Below are positions 18,282 to 27,489 of a stretch of DNA of 64,000 nucleotides, in pieces. Position numbers and translations under genes: made by a program. Source of the stretch: Candidatus Hydrogenedens terephthalaticus JGI OTU-1. Lineage in GTDB: Bacteria; Hydrogenedentota; Hydrogenedentia; Hydrogenedentales; Hydrogenedentaceae. How positions within the stretch are numbered: position 1 is the stretch's first letter; each line of letters begins with the position of its first letter. The stretch lies in the NCBI GenBank assembly GCA_000493945.1, contig AWNW01000001.1, positions 62,001-126,000 on the forward strand. Reading direction: 5' to 3'. The notes beneath the pieces are model-generated. The model saw nothing but the letters and a program-made list of their open reading frames with translations. It had not been told where the DNA came from and searched no databases.

Positions 18282-20213
18282 ATGAGACTTGTTAAAGTTG
18301 GAACTTCTTCAGTTTCGGTAAAAGTCGGAGATTTTCAAAGGAATACCGAAAATTTATGTGAAGTTATTGATACTGCGCGAAAAGAAAAGGTGCATTTGTT
18401 GGTAACCCCCGAATTGGCTATCAGTGGATATAGTTTAGAAGACCGATTGTTTTGGGACGATATAGTGGAACATAGTTGGACTTCGCTACTAAAAATTGCA
18501 GAACATACAGAAGGGATAGGTGTTTTTGTCGGACTTCCTGTCCAAAAAGAATCATATTTGTTTAATGCAACTGCTTTTGTATGTAATCGAAAAATACATG
18601 GATTAATTTTGAAAAAATATTTGCCTACTTATCAGGTGTTTTATGAAGGAAGATATTGGTCTTCATGGGAAGGAGGGACTACAGAAATTCATGGGATACC
18701 CGCGGGGGATATTATTTTTGAACTGCCTTACGGATTGGTTTCTGCTGAAATTTGTGAGGATATATGGTCTTCTCATTCTCCCTCTGCAGACCGTGCCATA
18801 CATGGAGCCGAGATTATCTGTAATTTAAGTGCATCTCCATTTAGCCCGCTGAAAAATCAGTTGCGAAAGCAATTGATTCTAACCAATGCTATGCGGATTA
18901 AGGTTGTTTATATTTATTCCAATCTATTAGGATGTGATAACAGTCGGCTTATTTTTGATGGAGGAGGGATTATTGCTACTCCGGAGGGTTCTGTCGTTAT
19001 GGGACCGATATTATCCAATAAACGATGGACACTTACTACAACGGTAGTAAATTTGAATGAAGTGACGCGAATACGGAAGGAAAATTCTACATGGAAAACG
19101 GAGGCTTTACAGTCAGAAAGGGAAAACATAACGAAGAGGGTTGTTGTAGAATATCCCCAGTTTAGTCCGTCTCCACTAAAAGAATGGGTGAATACATTAC
19201 CTCAAAGTTTTTATATCCCTGAAGATAAATCTACGGAGAGTATTCAAATAGAAAATAATTATTTTGAGCAATTGTTCTCAGCGTTGTCTTTAGGACTTCG
19301 GGATTATTTTGAGAAAGTGGGTGTATTTGATAAGTTTTTAGTGGCTCTATCGGGGGGTAGGGATAGTGCATTAAGTTTACTACTTGCGGTAGAAGCCGGG
19401 AAAAATTTGAAAGAAGGAAGATGCCCGAATAAATATAAGGAAAAAGTGGAATGTATTTATTTACCCCACAAAAGTTATAGTAGTTCGGACACAAGAAAAG
19501 CGGCTGAATTATTAGCCAAAGAATTGGGAGTTCCCTTTCATGTGGTAAGTATTCATGAAGAATCGGAAATTGCATATAAAAAGGCAGTGGAAATTGTGGG
19601 TGGGGAAGAGAATGTCAAAGCACTTACACGACAAAATCTACAAGCACGAGTTCGTGGTGCTATGATGCTGAACTGGGCAAATAATGTGAATGGATTGTTG
19701 CTGGTTACCTCCAATTTGAGTGAGTCAGCAGTTGGTTATACAACAACGGGAGGGGATAATGAAGGTGGCTTTTCCCCGATTGCTAATGTTCCAAAAACAG
19801 TTATTTCGGCACTGTTAGAATATCTTGCAGAGACGAGAAAAATTCGTGCTTTGGAGATGATATTAAAAATACCTCCAACAGCAGAATTAGCACCTAATCA
19901 GACGGATGAGGGAGACCTGATGCCGTATAAGGTGCTGGACGAATTAATTTTCCTTTTTGCAAAACAGAGATTTTCCCTTGTGGATTGCTGGAAAATTATA
20001 TGTTTGAGATTTCCAGAATTTTCATCCAAACAACTTAAGAAGTGGACAGAAGATTTTGCAAAAAGGTTTGTTGCAAATCAGTGGAAACGAGACCAACACC
20101 CTGTATCTTTGAAGGTGTTAGAACCTGATTTTGACCCTAAGACAGGTTTCCGTTTTCCTGTAATTCAAAGTATTGATGAAGAATTAGAAAAATTACGAAA
20201 GGCTAAACTGTAA
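18282..20213 (+). CDS. nadE: Glutamine-dependent NAD+ synthetase
   Basis: Makes NAD from deamido-NAD, ATP and glutamine. The N-terminal amidohydrolase (CN hydrolase) domain carries the triad Glu in TPELAISGYS, Lys in LILKKYLPTY and Cys in SAEICEDIW. The C-terminal synthetase domain starts near residue 340 with the PP-loop LVALSGGRDSALSL and continues with TTGGDNEGGFSPIANVPKT. At 643 aa it is full length for the two-domain form. It ends the NAD salvage operon, and its stop lies one base from the end of the convergent glycosidase gene. Confidence 0.97.
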   Translation: MRLVKVGTSSVSVKVGDFQRNTENLCEVIDTARKEKVHLLVTPELAISGYSLEDRLFWDDIVEHSWTSLLKIAEHTEGIGVFVGLPVQKESYLFNATAFVCNRKIHGLILKKYLPTYQVFYEGRYWSSWEGGTTEIHGIPAGDIIFELPYGLVSAEICEDIWSSHSPSADRAIHGAEIICNLSASPFSPLKNQLRKQLILTNAMRIKVVYIYSNLLGCDNSRLIFDGGGIIATPEGSVVMGPILSNKRWTLTTTVVNLNEVTRIRKENSTWKTEALQSERENITKRVVVEYPQFSPSPLKEWVNTLPQSFYIPEDKSTESIQIENNYFEQLFSALSLGLRDYFEKVGVFDKFLVALSGGRDSALSLLLAVEAGKNLKEGRCPNKYKEKVECIYLPHKSYSSSDTRKAAELLAKELGVPFHVVSIHEESEIAYKKAVEIVGGEENVKALTRQNLQARVRGAMMLNWANNVNGLLLVTSNLSESAVGYTTTGGDNEGGFSPIANVPKTVISALLEYLAETRKIRALEMILKIPPTAELAPNQTDEGDLMPYKVLDELIFLFAKQRFSLVDCWKIICLRFPEFSSKQLKKWTEDFAKRFVANQWKRDQHPVSLKVLEPDFDPKTGFRFPVIQSIDEELEKLRKAKL

Positions 20214-20214
20214 T

Positions 20215-22194
20215 TTATTTTATACCTTTAATCTGCCCTTGGATAATAAAAAGGGGATAACCTTTTTTCAAAGGAAGATGTATGAATTTATCCTTACTAT
20301 TTTCCATCAGGACTTCACCCATGAGATTTTGAACTATAACAGGGGATTCTGTAACTTTAACTTTCAGGCATTTGTCCTCATTGGCAGACCAGAGAACCAG
20401 TATATTTCCTTGTTGAAAAGCAATGATATTTTCTCCAAAATCTTTACGAATTTGAATGCTTTTATCGGGTAGATTCCTGCAAATGTTTGCACAGGCTCTT
20501 AGTGCGGGTTTTTGGGAAAAATCCTGTCGTATGATGCCAAAATTAGATTCAAAATAGAATGGGTCATCGCCATCGTTTCTAAAGTCATACCAACTGATAT
20601 TTTGGACAGCACCTGAAGCAATAGCGGATAAATAACACCGTGCTAATAATAGGGCTTGTTCGCGTTCTGTTACCCCATCTCCCCATAAATGACTGCTCCA
20701 GCCCATTTCCGTAATCCATACGGGGCGATTTTGCACCTGCTGAGCGACGCGTTTCAATTCGTCCATAAATTTGATGTCATCGAGTTTCCGTCGGTAGGGA
20801 TGAATAGTAAGTATGTCAAACGGAGTGTTTGCTTGTAGGCAGAAGTCAATGAAATTGTTATCTATTCCAGCAGTGGAAATGGCTAAAACATGTGCTTCTG
20901 GGTCAGCCTTTTTAATAACTTCATAACATCTTTTTACCAGTTCAGGATATAGTTCTTTCGGTCCCTGCCAGAAAAAGATATTCGGTTCGTTGTAAATTTC
21001 CCAGTGTTTTACCCTGTCTTTGAAATGATTTACCGTTGCTTCTGCGTATTGAACAAAATCTTCAATTCCTTTCATTGTATAAGGTTCTGTCCATGAAGCC
21101 CAGTAGCATAATATTCCATAGACACTGATACCATAGGATAAAGAAGTATTTACAATGTTGTCATAATAATCGAAATTAAATTTTCCAGGTTCTGGTTCTA
21201 TGATGTCCCAAACAAAATCTTCGCGTGTCCATTTAATACCTGCCTGACAGGCAAGTTGTGCTGCCTTTTCTCTGCTTTTCTGGTCCGAACCATACCGAAG
21301 AAAGTATAATCCCATACCCCATGGGGAATTGGGGTTTAAGGTTTTGTCTAACGGATGCTCAATTTCTTTTGTATAGGTAGAATTGGCAAAAAATGTTTTG
21401 CCGTCATCTCTATTAAATGTCCAGTTTACTTCAACAAAATTTTTATTTGCAGAAATGTCAATTGGAATTTCTAAATTTATAGTTTGGGCTGAGGGCGGGA
21501 TAACTAATTTTTGGGTAGATGCGGATGTTATGTTTTGTTCCCAATCTTTTAATTGAATACATAAATTGCCAGAAACCTCCTTATCCAATAGATTAGTAAA
21601 TGAACATGATGAATGTATTTTTTCATTATTGCCTTTATAGGTTCTGGAAACAAGAATACACTCTTGTTGAGGAGATATATTTGTTTCACATATAAAGGAT
21701 TGAATTTGTAATTGCAGGATGTCGCTTGGACAGTTGGACTTATTAACTTGAAGTTTTATAAATCGCAATGGAGTTCGGACTTTTCCATCATTTTCACCGG
21801 AAAAGTATTCCCAGTTTTCGGGAGGTGCATTAAATTCAATTGTTTGCTCTCCATATTGTAAAGTGCCAATTTTCTTTTGAAAGAACTGAAAATGGGAGGC
21901 AAGTAATATCACTATTTCACTGCCTGAGGAGCTTGCCCAAAGTTTTAAGATAAATTTTTGAGGTGTTCCGTAAATGGATAAAGAAGGATGATTAAAACTA
22001 ACAGATGAATTCTTTGAAAAATCAATTTCCCAAATAGGGTTTTTAAAAGTGATACCAGAGGAAGTGTGAATGGAGGGAGAGTTTGTTTGAAGATTTATAA
22101 ATTCATATTGAATTGTTTGAACAGGTTCTTCTGCTGTGCATTTCCATAAGATAACCAGCAATCCTAATGTAAAAGCAAGTTTTGTTCTTAACAT
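20215..22194 (-). CDS. Exported clan GH-A glycoside hydrolase (GH39-like)
   Basis: A 659-aa protein with an N-terminal signal (LRTKLAFTLGLLVILWKC); the Cys could be lipidated, but the lipobox is poor. Residues about 25-290 are beta-sandwich-like and carry no motif I recognise. A TIM barrel follows (WGMGLYFLRYGSDQ, GIKWTREDFVWDIIEPEPGK) with the acid/base glutamate in WEIYNEPNIFFW near residue 402 and the nucleophile in WITEMGWSSH near 495. A short C-terminal beta domain closes it. The barrel start and NEP context resemble GH39/GH_A xylosidase-type enzymes; the substrate is unknown. It converges on nadE. Confidence 0.8.
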   Translation of the reverse strand: MLRTKLAFTLGLLVILWKCTAEEPVQTIQYEFINLQTNSPSIHTSSGITFKNPIWEIDFSKNSSVSFNHPSLSIYGTPQKFILKLWASSSGSEIVILLASHFQFFQKKIGTLQYGEQTIEFNAPPENWEYFSGENDGKVRTPLRFIKLQVNKSNCPSDILQLQIQSFICETNISPQQECILVSRTYKGNNEKIHSSCSFTNLLDKEVSGNLCIQLKDWEQNITSASTQKLVIPPSAQTINLEIPIDISANKNFVEVNWTFNRDDGKTFFANSTYTKEIEHPLDKTLNPNSPWGMGLYFLRYGSDQKSREKAAQLACQAGIKWTREDFVWDIIEPEPGKFNFDYYDNIVNTSLSYGISVYGILCYWASWTEPYTMKGIEDFVQYAEATVNHFKDRVKHWEIYNEPNIFFWQGPKELYPELVKRCYEVIKKADPEAHVLAISTAGIDNNFIDFCLQANTPFDILTIHPYRRKLDDIKFMDELKRVAQQVQNRPVWITEMGWSSHLWGDGVTEREQALLLARCYLSAIASGAVQNISWYDFRNDGDDPFYFESNFGIIRQDFSQKPALRACANICRNLPDKSIQIRKDFGENIIAFQQGNILVLWSANEDKCLKVKVTESPVIVQNLMGEVLMENSKDKFIHLPLKKGYPLFIIQGQIKGIK

Positions 22195-22261
22195 TCTTAT
22201 ATCCTTTTTATTTATAGAATATTATATTAACATATAAAAAAAGACTTTTCTAATTTATTTG

Positions 22262-22396
22262 AGTTCCATATATATTGTTTTGTTCTTATTCATTACAAAA
22301 GAAATATATATCTATGGATAATTTATGAGAATATCTACATAAATTGTTGATTTTGAGTGATTATGTTTATAAAAGTGCAACGGCAATATTTTTAAA
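22262..22396. repeat. Dispersed element, copy A (upstream of the 22548 gene)
   Basis: About 135 bp here align with 28943-29084, including 48 identical bases (22329-22376). It contains the same IHF-like site TAAATTGTTGATT (22340-22352). At the place where copy B has a sigma-54 promoter, this copy reads CGGCAATATTTTTAAA, so the essential -12 GC is lost. The rest of the 22195-22547 gap shows no gene or clear promoter. Confidence 0.85.
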
Positions 22397-22547
22397 AAAG
22401 AAATAGCATTCGAGTTCCCAGGGCTAAAAAAGAATTTTTTAAACGATTTTGTCTCTTTAAGAATGGTATAAATGTTGATGTTTTAATGTATTATTTTAAA
22501 AGGATTTGTATCTTTGACAAAAATGGTTTTTACATAAGGAAAGAAAA

Positions 22548-23864
22548 ATGAAAAAAAAAGCATGTCTATTGTTGTTGTCAATTCCTTGCTGTTTATTAGT
22601 GTGGAGTGACTCAACATCGTTTTCGAAGATAAACAAGCAATGGGATTTCCGCTATAAAGGGTTTGTTATTGGTGCGTGGTGGGGACCAGGGTCAAAGGAT
22701 GTAGAACTTAAACTTTATAAAGAAGCAGGGTTTAATGTGGTAATGATAGGTAGATATATGCAGATGGATGATTATGCAGATATTGAAAAATGTAAAAGAG
22801 AACTGGATTTAGCACAACAACATGGACTTTGGGTTATGTTTGACACTTATACCATGAATGAACACCCTTGGGGAGGTAAAGCCTGGCAAGAACCCTACCC
22901 CGAAAAAACACACCATCCGGCAAGTTTGGAAGAACTCCAATTTTTATGTGAAAAAATTGGGAGACATCCAGCACTTTTAGGTTTTTTATTAGGAGATGAC
23001 CAGGGAGAAGTTACGCTACGAACAAAAGACTGTACAGATTTTCTTTTCAAACAATCAAAACCACATCTTATACCCTGGTTATGCGGATGGATACCACCTA
23101 AAAATCTGGCAGAGCATAATAATCCCATTTGTGACCCGCAAATATATCCACCCCTCAAAAAGTGGCATCTTTCTGCCGATAGATTAGCAGTAGAATATGT
23201 CTGCAATTACTTAAAATGGAGCAAGGAATGTAAAAAATACGGAATTCTTTTCTGGCCGATGTTTTATGTAGCTGGTTTGCCCGGGACAAAATTCAATTAC
23301 TTTCCCAGCGACTCATTTATACGCTTTCCTGCGTATTTATCGCTGGCTTTTGGTGCCAAAGGAATCTGGTATTTCCACTATGGGGGTGGAAGTATTCGCA
23401 CGGTAGAAGAACTTGAGACAGAAGATGCAGTAAAAAGTAGCGGATTATCTCCAGTTTATGAAGTGGTAAAAGAGATTAACAATCGTATATCTTCATGGGG
23501 AGATATGGTTATTGATAAGGAGTATACGGAAATATATGGTACTGCCTTTAGAGAGATCCCGAGAATGCAAATGATAAAAGAACTCCAAAAGCCAGGAAGA
23601 GGCAAAATTATTGAAGGAATGGATGAGGATTTGATTGTAGGAATTTTGGAAAAGAAAGGGAAACCATCGCTTGCTATGGTAATAAATTGCCAGGTGAGTA
23701 AAGAATGGAATGCTGTCCCATACCGCGAGGTAGTTATTTATTTCTCACAACGAGTAAAAAAAGTAAAAATATGGGATGGTGACAAAACAAAAGAGATTGA
23801 GGACAACGAAGTAAAATTTGACATTACCCCAGGTAGCGGTCAGTTAATAGAAATATTTAAGTAA
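22548..23864 (+). CDS. Exported glycoside hydrolase-like TIM-barrel protein
   Basis: A 438-aa protein with a signal peptide (KKKACLLLLSIPCCLLVW). The body looks like a clan GH-A barrel: FVIGAWWGPGSKDVELKLYK and GFNVVMIGRYM at the start, GFLLGDDQGEV at the likely acid/base strand, and AKGIWYFHYGGG near the end of the barrel, followed by a small beta domain. The usual NEP and nucleophile motifs are not obvious, so the catalytic residues are uncertain. The start follows AAGGAAAG. It is 68 bp upstream of a ceramidase-like gene, probably an operon, and lies downstream of repeat copy A. Confidence 0.62.
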   Translation: MKKKACLLLLSIPCCLLVWSDSTSFSKINKQWDFRYKGFVIGAWWGPGSKDVELKLYKEAGFNVVMIGRYMQMDDYADIEKCKRELDLAQQHGLWVMFDTYTMNEHPWGGKAWQEPYPEKTHHPASLEELQFLCEKIGRHPALLGFLLGDDQGEVTLRTKDCTDFLFKQSKPHLIPWLCGWIPPKNLAEHNNPICDPQIYPPLKKWHLSADRLAVEYVCNYLKWSKECKKYGILFWPMFYVAGLPGTKFNYFPSDSFIRFPAYLSLAFGAKGIWYFHYGGGSIRTVEELETEDAVKSSGLSPVYEVVKEINNRISSWGDMVIDKEYTEIYGTAFREIPRMQMIKELQKPGRGKIIEGMDEDLIVGILEKKGKPSLAMVINCQVSKEWNAVPYREVVIYFSQRVKKVKIWDGDKTKEIEDNEVKFDITPGSGQLIEIFK

Positions 23865-23932
23865 TTATAAGATATAATCCATAAACAGGATAGGAGAATA
23901 TGTATAAAAGATAAGAGAATGGAGGTATTAAG

Positions 23933-25234
23933 ATGGGGCAAGATAAGAAATGGTTTCTTGGGGTTTCTTCTGTGGATATTACACCACCTGTGGGATTGTG
24001 GATGTCGGGTTATGCTTTGCGAGATAAACCTGCAGAATCAGCGTTACATCCACTCTGGGTAAAAGCCCTTGCTCTACAGGATATACAAGGAACATTAGCG
24101 GTAATTGTAGGTTGCGATATTATAGGTTTTCCGCGGGAAGTTTCAGAGAGAATTAAAAGCAGGGTAATGCATGAACTTAAAATTCCTCCAGAGAGAGTTT
24201 TATTAAATAGTTCTCATACCCATTCAGGACCTGTAATAGAAAAATCATTAGTAAATATATATCCACTTGATGGAACTGACCAGTTGGAAAAAATAAAAAA
24301 TTACACAGCGAGATTAGAAGAGAAAGTGTTCCAATCTATTCGAGAATCAGTGTCAAAATTAACACCTGCTAACCTCTATTATGGAAAAGGTATTGCTCGA
24401 TTTGCAGTTAACAGACGCAATAACAAGGCAAGTGAGATAGAAAGTTCGTATGAATTCAAGGGACCTGTTGACTACAATGTTCCTGTCCTTTTTGCCAAAT
24501 CAGTAGAGGGTAATTCTATAATAACCCTTGTTTGTAGTTATGCATGTCATGGTACGGTGCTTGCAGATTATTATTGGTGTGGAGATTATCCAGGGTTTGC
24601 TCAGATAGAATTGCAGAATATGTATCCAGGCTCAGTATCTATTTTTTTAGCGGGTTGTGGAGCAGATATAGACCCCATGCCACGACTAAAACTATCATTA
24701 GCCAGACAATATGGAAAGGAATTAGCCTGTGCTGTTGAGAGTGTGGTAGACAATAATGCTCAGGAAGTATCGTCTTATTTATCAACAAGTTTAGAAATGG
24801 TAACGCTTGAATTGGAACAGCCTATTCGTAAAGAGGAATTGGAACAAATTGCAAATGACCCTACTCAGGTAGATTACAAGTTTAGGTCAGCAAGGTATCT
24901 GTTGCGGGAGTTATCTGAAGGTAAATCTTTCCCTACTTCTTATGACTATCCTGTACAGGTGTGGAATTTAGGAGGTATTCCGCTTGTGGCTTTAGGTGGA
25001 GAGGTTGTTGTAGATTATGCGAAATTCATTAAACAGATGTTTGGAAATAATGTAATTGTATTGGGATATTCGAACGATGTGATGAGTTATATTCCTTCTG
25101 TGAGAGTCCTTCACGAAGGGGGGTATGAGGGCGGAGATTTCCAGATTGGATATGGTTTACCTGCAAAGTGGAAAGAATCTATTGAAGAAGTGATCCTATC
25201 AACAGTAGAAAAACTCTGGTTAGAAGTGAAGTAG
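23933..25234 (+). CDS. Neutral/alkaline ceramidase-like protein, no signal peptide
   Basis: A 433-aa member of the neutral ceramidase N-terminal domain family. Typical features are the start VSSVDITPPVGLWMSGYA, the metal-site motif LLNSSHTHSGPVI, SYACHGTVLADYYWCGDYPG and LAGCGADIDPMPR. No signal peptide is present, unlike the second family member at 49089. The start codon has AATGGAGGT upstream. True ceramidases cleave the amide of ceramide, but most bacterial members lack the C-terminal domain, and their substrates are unknown. The neighbouring glycosidases suggest sugar-linked substrates; this is inference. Confidence 0.85.
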   Translation: MGQDKKWFLGVSSVDITPPVGLWMSGYALRDKPAESALHPLWVKALALQDIQGTLAVIVGCDIIGFPREVSERIKSRVMHELKIPPERVLLNSSHTHSGPVIEKSLVNIYPLDGTDQLEKIKNYTARLEEKVFQSIRESVSKLTPANLYYGKGIARFAVNRRNNKASEIESSYEFKGPVDYNVPVLFAKSVEGNSIITLVCSYACHGTVLADYYWCGDYPGFAQIELQNMYPGSVSIFLAGCGADIDPMPRLKLSLARQYGKELACAVESVVDNNAQEVSSYLSTSLEMVTLELEQPIRKEELEQIANDPTQVDYKFRSARYLLRELSEGKSFPTSYDYPVQVWNLGGIPLVALGGEVVVDYAKFIKQMFGNNVIVLGYSNDVMSYIPSVRVLHEGGYEGGDFQIGYGLPAKWKESIEEVILSTVEKLWLEVK

Positions 25235-25834
25235 TTAGGTAACGCTTTTGTGTTTGTATAAAAAATAGAATACATATTTTATCTATTTGCTTTTGTATAT
25301 CTTGTATGTATTAGAAAATCGTAAAGTTGTTCTTTATTGAGATTTTGAAATAAACATCTAATCTCAAAAACTATAATACATAGGAAAGACTTCGCTGTTG
25401 TGTTGGTTGACTTTAAGTAGTTCGATATATAAAAGAATATTCAGAATATACAGGGAAAAATAGGAAATCAAGAAAGAGGGAACTATTTATAAAAAAATAA
25501 CTTAATAATTTATAGAATTATAAATAAAAGAAGAAAAATAAAGGATGTGTTTGGCATGTTCTTTATTATACTTATTTATGTGTTTTTATTCGCATTGTGG
25601 TGTTTTCGCACATCTTTTTCAAAAATTCATGGATTATCTATGTTTTTTAGTTTTTTAAACTATTATTGAAAAAATAAAGATGGTCTTGAAAGAAAAACAA
25701 AATTATGCTATAAAAAATATAAAAAAAATGAGAACTTTTTTAAGTATCAATATAGTAAAAAAACACAATGTGAGACTTTCTTACTAATGAAAGTGAGATA
25801 CAATATTTAACAATGTATACATGGAGAAAGATTT
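25235..25834. other. 600-bp AT-rich gap, nothing recognised
   Basis: Extremely AT-rich DNA with no supported ORF and no stable RNA. One stretch near 25551 (TTGGCATGTTCTTTATT) resembles a sigma-54 -24 box but lacks the -12 GC. It probably contains the promoter of the downstream pair of unknown genes. Confidence 0.5.
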
Positions 25835-27457
25835 ATGTCAAAATTGTCCTCTCGTATAATCGGGGTGATGATAATTTGTAGTTTTGAATTTTATACTTTC
25901 TCAGTGGAGAATAATTGTTTACAGGGATTTAATAATGAGCATCAAAAAGTATATAAAAATTTAATCGAGAGTTTGTCCTTGAATAATTTTTTTGATATAA
26001 ATTCTGGAATATTGAAGACATGGAAAGAAATAAAAAGTATACTTATTCTGGATAGTGAATCACGGGGAATATTTAGAAGGAAATTGGAAGAACTAATACA
26101 GCAGAAATCGGACCAGAGTTTGGATTGTCTCATAGCAAAGTTTATATTAACTGAGTTAGATATTTTTGAATGGCGAAGCGATGAATTATATAAGCGGGTA
26201 TCGGAACTTTTGGAGATAGGGATACTACCTCCCCTGCCAGCATTATGTTCGTGGCGGGAAACCCTTTTTCAAGAGGCGGTAAAATATTTCATTAAGATTG
26301 GTAATTATGATTATGCACGTAAATTGATAGCACTACAGATAAAAAAATTTCCAGATTCATCTATCCAAAAAGATGTGGAAGAACAATTACAACGATTAAA
26401 TGTTTCACCAACACAATATTCACTAAGTCTGATTGGTTCAACAGATATAAATAAAGAATATTCCCGCCTTATTTATTATGACACTATTTTGCAACATATC
26501 AGAGATGAAGCATTAAAAACAGCCTTTATTGAAGAAATAAAGAAGTTTATTCATAAGAAAAAAATTAATGAGAATTTAGATGTTTATAAGGAATTCGAAT
26601 TTGCTCCAGAGGTATTAACCTTAGAATGGTACATCTCCATGGTTAAAAAAATTAAAGAGTCAAAGCGAGCCTTTTCAGAACCATTTGTTGTTGAAGAATT
26701 AGCAAAGGAATGGGACCAAGCAGATAAACAAGATGTCTGGGATAGAAGGCGATTGTTATATGAGTTTATACTGGATGTTTATGATGATTATTTCCAAATT
26801 GTGATAAATCCAGAAATAGAAGAGCGTGTAGTTCGACTTCTTGTTGGGGAATGGCAAATATTAAATTGGGGATATGACCCGTTATATCGTAAAGAAGATG
26901 ATAAAACAGGAAATTATGAGTTATTATGCAAATTATATGATAAAAGTTTAGAAGAATATGGGCGTGTTTGGAGAGATGAATGGGCATATCATTCCTCAAT
27001 TGAATGTCCCGGTTTAGATAACGAAGGTGATGAGGAAAAGAATCTCTGTCGTTTTGCTTTTTTATCATTTAATCCGAAATTGTTTGATTACTATTGCTGT
27101 GAGGCATGGAGAAGAGAACCTTATAATATTCTATTTCTTTCCTCTGCCGACCCAGAAAAAACTTTAAAATTGATTTTGTATGATTTTATACATCCCAAAG
27201 GGGATAAATCAGATGACGAAATACAGGCTTTATTAAAAAAGAGATTTCATGGAACATATAACATAGAAAAATTGGTTAAAATCTTACAGGTGATTTGTAA
27301 AACAAGTCCAGAATTAGCCACTCAATATCGAAGCGAAATAATTGAGTTCCTCAGTGCAAATAAGAAGCAGGATTGTATCCAGTCATTGGGATTAGATAAT
27401 GAAACTCAAGATGTAGAGAATACGGATATTAGTCAGGAAAAGAAAGATGACAAATAA
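25835..27457 (+). CDS. Unrecognised exported helical protein (540 aa)
   Basis: I do not recognise this family. It has an N-terminal signal-like segment (SSRIIGVMIICSFEFYTFS), then a mostly alpha-helical, Glu/Lys/Asp-rich body. Part of it reads like TPR-type helical hairpins (YFIKIGNYDYARKLIALQIK, followed by KFPDSSIQKDVEEQL). There are aromatic clusters such as WGYDPLYRKEDD and YHSSIECPG, but no catalytic motif. The end is polar and probably disordered. The start has ATGGAGAAAG upstream. The next gene begins 32 bp later and also encodes an unknown exported protein, so the two likely form an operon. Confidence 0.7.
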   Translation: MSKLSSRIIGVMIICSFEFYTFSVENNCLQGFNNEHQKVYKNLIESLSLNNFFDINSGILKTWKEIKSILILDSESRGIFRRKLEELIQQKSDQSLDCLIAKFILTELDIFEWRSDELYKRVSELLEIGILPPLPALCSWRETLFQEAVKYFIKIGNYDYARKLIALQIKKFPDSSIQKDVEEQLQRLNVSPTQYSLSLIGSTDINKEYSRLIYYDTILQHIRDEALKTAFIEEIKKFIHKKKINENLDVYKEFEFAPEVLTLEWYISMVKKIKESKRAFSEPFVVEELAKEWDQADKQDVWDRRRLLYEFILDVYDDYFQIVINPEIEERVVRLLVGEWQILNWGYDPLYRKEDDKTGNYELLCKLYDKSLEEYGRVWRDEWAYHSSIECPGLDNEGDEEKNLCRFAFLSFNPKLFDYYCCEAWRREPYNILFLSSADPEKTLKLILYDFIHPKGDKSDDEIQALLKKRFHGTYNIEKLVKILQVICKTSPELATQYRSEIIEFLSANKKQDCIQSLGLDNETQDVENTDISQEKKDDK

Positions 27458-27489
27458 CAAACCTTAAAAAAGGACATTCAGAGGGAAAA

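Noticed and set aside
22262..22396. Riboswitch upstream of the 22548 gene
   Set aside because: The conserved core matches the peptide-locus control element, is very AT-rich and shows no stable pairing; a DNA-level element explains it better.
25551..25568. A second sigma-54-like site
   Set aside because: It has TGGCATG but reads TTATT where TTGC is needed, so the essential -12 GC is absent.
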